From Papio anubis (taxonomy: Eukaryota; Chordata; Mammalia; Primates; Cercopithecidae), in contig NC_044996.1 in assembly GCF_008728515.1 (NCBI RefSeq), positions 123,947,610 through 124,011,609 on the forward strand: a stretch of DNA of 64,000 nucleotides. Reading direction: 5' to 3'. Positions within the stretch are counted from its first letter, which is position 1; every line of letters begins with the position of its first letter. A program made the position numbers and the translations under genes. The notes beneath the pieces are model-generated. The model ran no database searches, was not told where the DNA came from, and saw nothing but the letters and a program-made list of their open reading frames with translations. This document shows positions 59,641-64,000 of this stretch, one piece after another.

Positions 59641-61423
59641 TAGGTTGAAGAAAATTTTTGTTTTTGTTTTAAAAGAAAAGCAATTTCAATTTTTCTATAA
59701 CAATTTAATTTCCATTTTGAATCTCCTTCAAAAACTTAACTCAGTCAGTTTATAATTTCTCTTGACTTTCCTTGGGGAAGAGTTGAAGTCAAGGCAGTCT
59801 ATCTAATATAATAGTTGATTATACACAGCAATATGAGTTGTGAGTGAGGGTTGAGAGGTCTGTGGAGATGAAATGTTCTTGTCCAGCTAACAACTCCCAC
59901 AGCCATCTCTTGTTCCGTTCTTCATAGTCCCTTAGGAGTAATTTTTGTGCCATATCTCAGTTATGGGAATCTCTGCAAAGCTGCGTATCTTCCTAGACAT
60001 ACTAAAGTGGATGTTTTATCTGTAGAAAGGGTGGAGGAGTGTGAACTTTGTTCTGATACAAGGGGGTGTTCACAGATAACTGAATATGAGAAGTATGTGA
60101 TTAAATTTATGTTTCATGAAAATGATTAGAAGAAGCTAGGAATTTGGAAGGGAGATAAACTGGAGGCAGGAAGATCAGTTGGAATATTCTTTCATTAGGA
60201 AATGTGATATGTAATCAGGGCTTGAACTGAGGTTATGATAGTGGAAGGGAGATGAAAATAAGTGGATGCCATGAAGATAAGATTTGAAAAAATTAGGTAA
60301 CTGATTGATCAGATACAAAGAATAATGGGTGGGGGAGAGGGACAGAGCAAGATGGCAGAATAGAAGCCTCCACAGATTATCCCTCCAGCCCCCAACAAGG
60401 ACACCGATTTAACAATTATCCCTACAGAAAAAAAACCTTTTCCATAAGAACCAAAAATCAGGTGAGTACTCACAATACCTAGTTTTAACTTCGTATCATT
60501 GAAAGAGGCACTGAAGAGGTAGGAAAAACAGTCTTCAATTGCCAGTGCCCCCTTTCCCCTGAACCCGGGCAACAGCTGCCTGGTGATGAGAGTTTCTATG
60601 CACAGGGGAGAAAGAAAGCCAGTAATTCTGAGGCATTAAACTCAGCGCTGACCTTGTTATAGTAGAAAACAAAACTGAACCAAATTCAGCTGATGTTCAC
60701 CCATGGAGGGAGCATTTAAACAAGTCCTAACCAGAGGGGAATCAATCACCAATCCCAGCGATCTGAACTTGAGTTTCCACAAGCTTTGCCACCATGTGCT
60801 ACAGTGATGTGGGGCCCCAAATAAACTGCAAAAGCAGTCTAGGCCACAAGGAGAGCAACTCTTAGGCAAGTCCTAGTGCTGAGCTGGGCCCAAAGACAGT
60901 GGACTGAGGGGGCGGCACACAACTTACTGACATACCAGCTGGGATGGCTAAAGGAGCACTGGCATTAACCCTCCCCTAACCCCAGGTTGCATAGCTTGTG
61001 GCTCCAAAGAAGGCCCCTTCCTTTCACTTGAGGAGAGGAGATGGAAGAGTGGGGAAGACTTTGTTTGCATCTTGGGATACCAGCTCAGCCACAGCAGGAT
61101 AGGGTACCAGTCAGAGTCCTGAGGCCCCCTTTCCAGGCCCTAGCTCCTGACAGACATTTCTAGAAACACTCTGGGTCAAAAGGGAACCTGTTGCCTTAAG
61201 GGGAAGGACCCAGTCTAGGCAGCATGCATCACCTGCTAACTGAAATGCCCTTGAGCCCTGAATAACTAGCAGCAGTGATATCCATCCATGACAATAAATT
61301 GGAAAATCATAGACAAATTCCTAGACACATACAACCTGCCAAAATTTAACCATGAAGAAATCTAAAACCTGAAGAGGCCAATAACAAGCAATGAGATCGA
61401 AGCCATAATAAAAAATACCCCAA

Positions 61424-61801
<378 letters not shown>

Positions 61802-62012
61802 TTAAAGAAGAACTAATACCAATCCTACTCAATCTACACCAAAAAACAGAGGGGGAGGAGGGAACATTCAAACTCATTCTACAAGGCCAGTATTACCCTG
61901 GTACCAAAGCCAGACAAAGACATACCAAAGAAAGAAAACTACAGGCCAATATCTGATGAATATTTATGTAAAAATCCTCAACAAAATACGAGCAAACCAA
62001 ATTCCACAATAT

Positions 62013-62045
62013 ATTAATAAGGTCATTCATCATGACCTTATTAAT
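62013..62045. repeat. 14-bp inverted repeat in L1 ORF2 relic
   Basis: attaataaggtcat (62013-62026), spacer tcatc, then its exact reverse complement (62032-62045). The normal L1 text here lacks the second arm. Confidence 0.9.
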
Positions 62046-62241
62046 CATCATTCAAATGACCAAGCATCATTTATTCCTGGGTTGCAAAGATGGTTCAACA
62101 TACAAAAATCAAACAGTGTGATACATCATACCTAAAGAAGGATGGACAAAACCACAGGATCATTTCAATTGATGCTGAAAAAGAATTTGATACAATTCAA
62201 CATCCCTTCATAATAAAAACCCTCAAAAGACTGGATATAGA

Positions 62242-62618
<377 letters not shown>

Positions 62619-64000
62619 TTAGGAAAAACTGAAAGCCTTTCTTCTATGATCTGGAACACAAGGATGCCCACTTTCACCACTGCTATTCAACATAGTACTG
62701 GAAGTCCTAGTCAGAGCAATTAGGCAACAGAAATAAATAAAGTGTATCCAAATTGGAAAGGAAGAAGTCAAATTACCATTCCTTGCAGATGATAATGATC
62801 TTAAATTAGGGAAAATCTAAAGACTCCAGGAAAAAACTATTAGAGTTGATGATGAAGTTTAGTAAAGTTGCAGGATATAAAATCAACATACAAAAATCAG
62901 TAGCATTTCTACATGCCAACAGTGAACAATTTGAAAAAGAAAACAAAAATAATCCTATTTTCAATAGCTACAAATAAAATTAAATATCTAGAAATTAACA
63001 TAAAGAAGTGAAAGATCTCTGTAATGGAAACTATAAAACACTGATAAAGAAATGGAAGAAACCACCCAAAAAATGAAAAGATATTGCATGTTCTTAGATT
63101 AATCAATATTGTTAAAATGTCCACACTACCTAAGCAATCTACAGATTCAATGCAATCGCTATCAAAATACCAATGACATTCTGCACAGAAATAGAAAAAA
63201 TTGAAAAAAAATTCTAAAATTTATATGGAACCACAAAAGAATAGCCAAAATTATCCTAAGCAAAAAGAACACAACTAAAGGAATCACAACACCTGACTCC
63301 AAATTATACTACTGAGATAGAGTATCTAAAACAGCATGGTACTGGCATAAAAACAGACACAGAGTCCAGTAAAACAGCGTATACAACCCAGAAACAAATC
63401 CACACACCTACAGTGAACACATTTTCAACAAAGGTGCCAAGGACATACACTGTGGAAAGTATGGTGCTGGGAAAACTGAATATCCATGGGCATAAGAATG
63501 AAACTAGACCTGTATCTTCTGTCATATACAAAATTCAAATAAAAATGGATTAAAGATTTAAATCTGAGACCTCAACCTATGAAACTACTGCCAGAAAACA
63601 TTGCGGAAGCTCTCCATGACATTGGTCTTTGGAAAGATTTCTTGAGTATTACCCCAAAATCACATGCAACCAAAGCAAAAATGGACAAATGGGATCACAT
63701 CAAGTTAAAAAGCTTCTGCACAGCAAAGGAAACAATCAACAAAGTGAAGAGACAAGCCACAACATGGGAGAAAATATTTGCAAACTACCCATCTGACAAG
63801 CAATTGATAACCAGAATATGTAAGGAGCTCAAACAATGCTATAGAAAAAAATCTAATAATCTGCTTAAAATATGGGCAAAAAATTTGAATAGACAGTTTT
63901 CAAAAGAAGACATACAAATGGCCATCAGGCATATGAAAAGTATTCAACATCATTGATCATCAAAAAATTGTAAAGCGAAACTAAAATGACATAGCATCTT

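Overview
The window is primate nuclear DNA, most likely from an Old World monkey. It lies inside one very long gene, CNKSR2 (connector enhancer of kinase suppressor of Ras 2, also called CNK2), an X-linked neuronal scaffold gene in primates. The gene runs on the minus strand, so transcription goes from base 64000 towards base 1. Four short coding exons, all phase 0 at both ends, are visible at 53224-53265, 26979-27098, 19460-19519 and 15711-15779. Joined in that order they encode 97 consecutive residues: the end of the CRIC region and the first part of the PDZ domain. I identified the gene by matching these peptides to the human protein from memory; residue numbers given are approximate for the same reason. 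The SAM domain lies before the window (above 64000). The rest of the PDZ, the PH domain and the C-terminus lie beyond base 1.

The lineage call rests on transposons. The Alu at 20459-20768 has the variants I associate with the macaque/baboon AluYR group ('ggctcaagcctg', 'gagacgggcgg', 'actagccgggcgaggtgg'). Two L1 5' ends carry the form 'cggagcaagatggccgaat', which I associate with Old World monkey L1s. The human gene lies on the + strand of its reference, so this contig is probably reversed relative to human.

Layout: 1-15710 is the intron after the fourth visible exon, with four Alus, old MIR/L2/MER5 copies and a perfect 36-bp inverted repeat. 15780-19459 is an Alu-free intron with L2, MIR and MER5-like relics. 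19520-26978 holds the AluYR-like element, a Tigger-group DNA transposon, an Alu in inverted orientation to the first, a MIR and a probable ERV LTR. 27099-53223 is a 26-kb intron with an ERV solo LTR, a run of minus-strand Alus, a full-length but dead L1 (33854-39990), MER2, L1 fragments and a 100-N assembly gap. That gap is bounded by an L1 poly-T tail, an L1 5' end and a matching 13-bp target-site duplication, so it hides an L1. 53266-64000 is the intron before the 42-nt exon and ends in an old L1 interrupted by two Alus.

I see no second gene, structural RNA gene, CRISPR array or new multi-gene system. The items most worth following are the L1 hidden in the gap, three inverted repeats that look like template-switch products, the L1 antisense promoter that points along CNKSR2, and the 42-nt exon flanked by oppositely oriented Alus.
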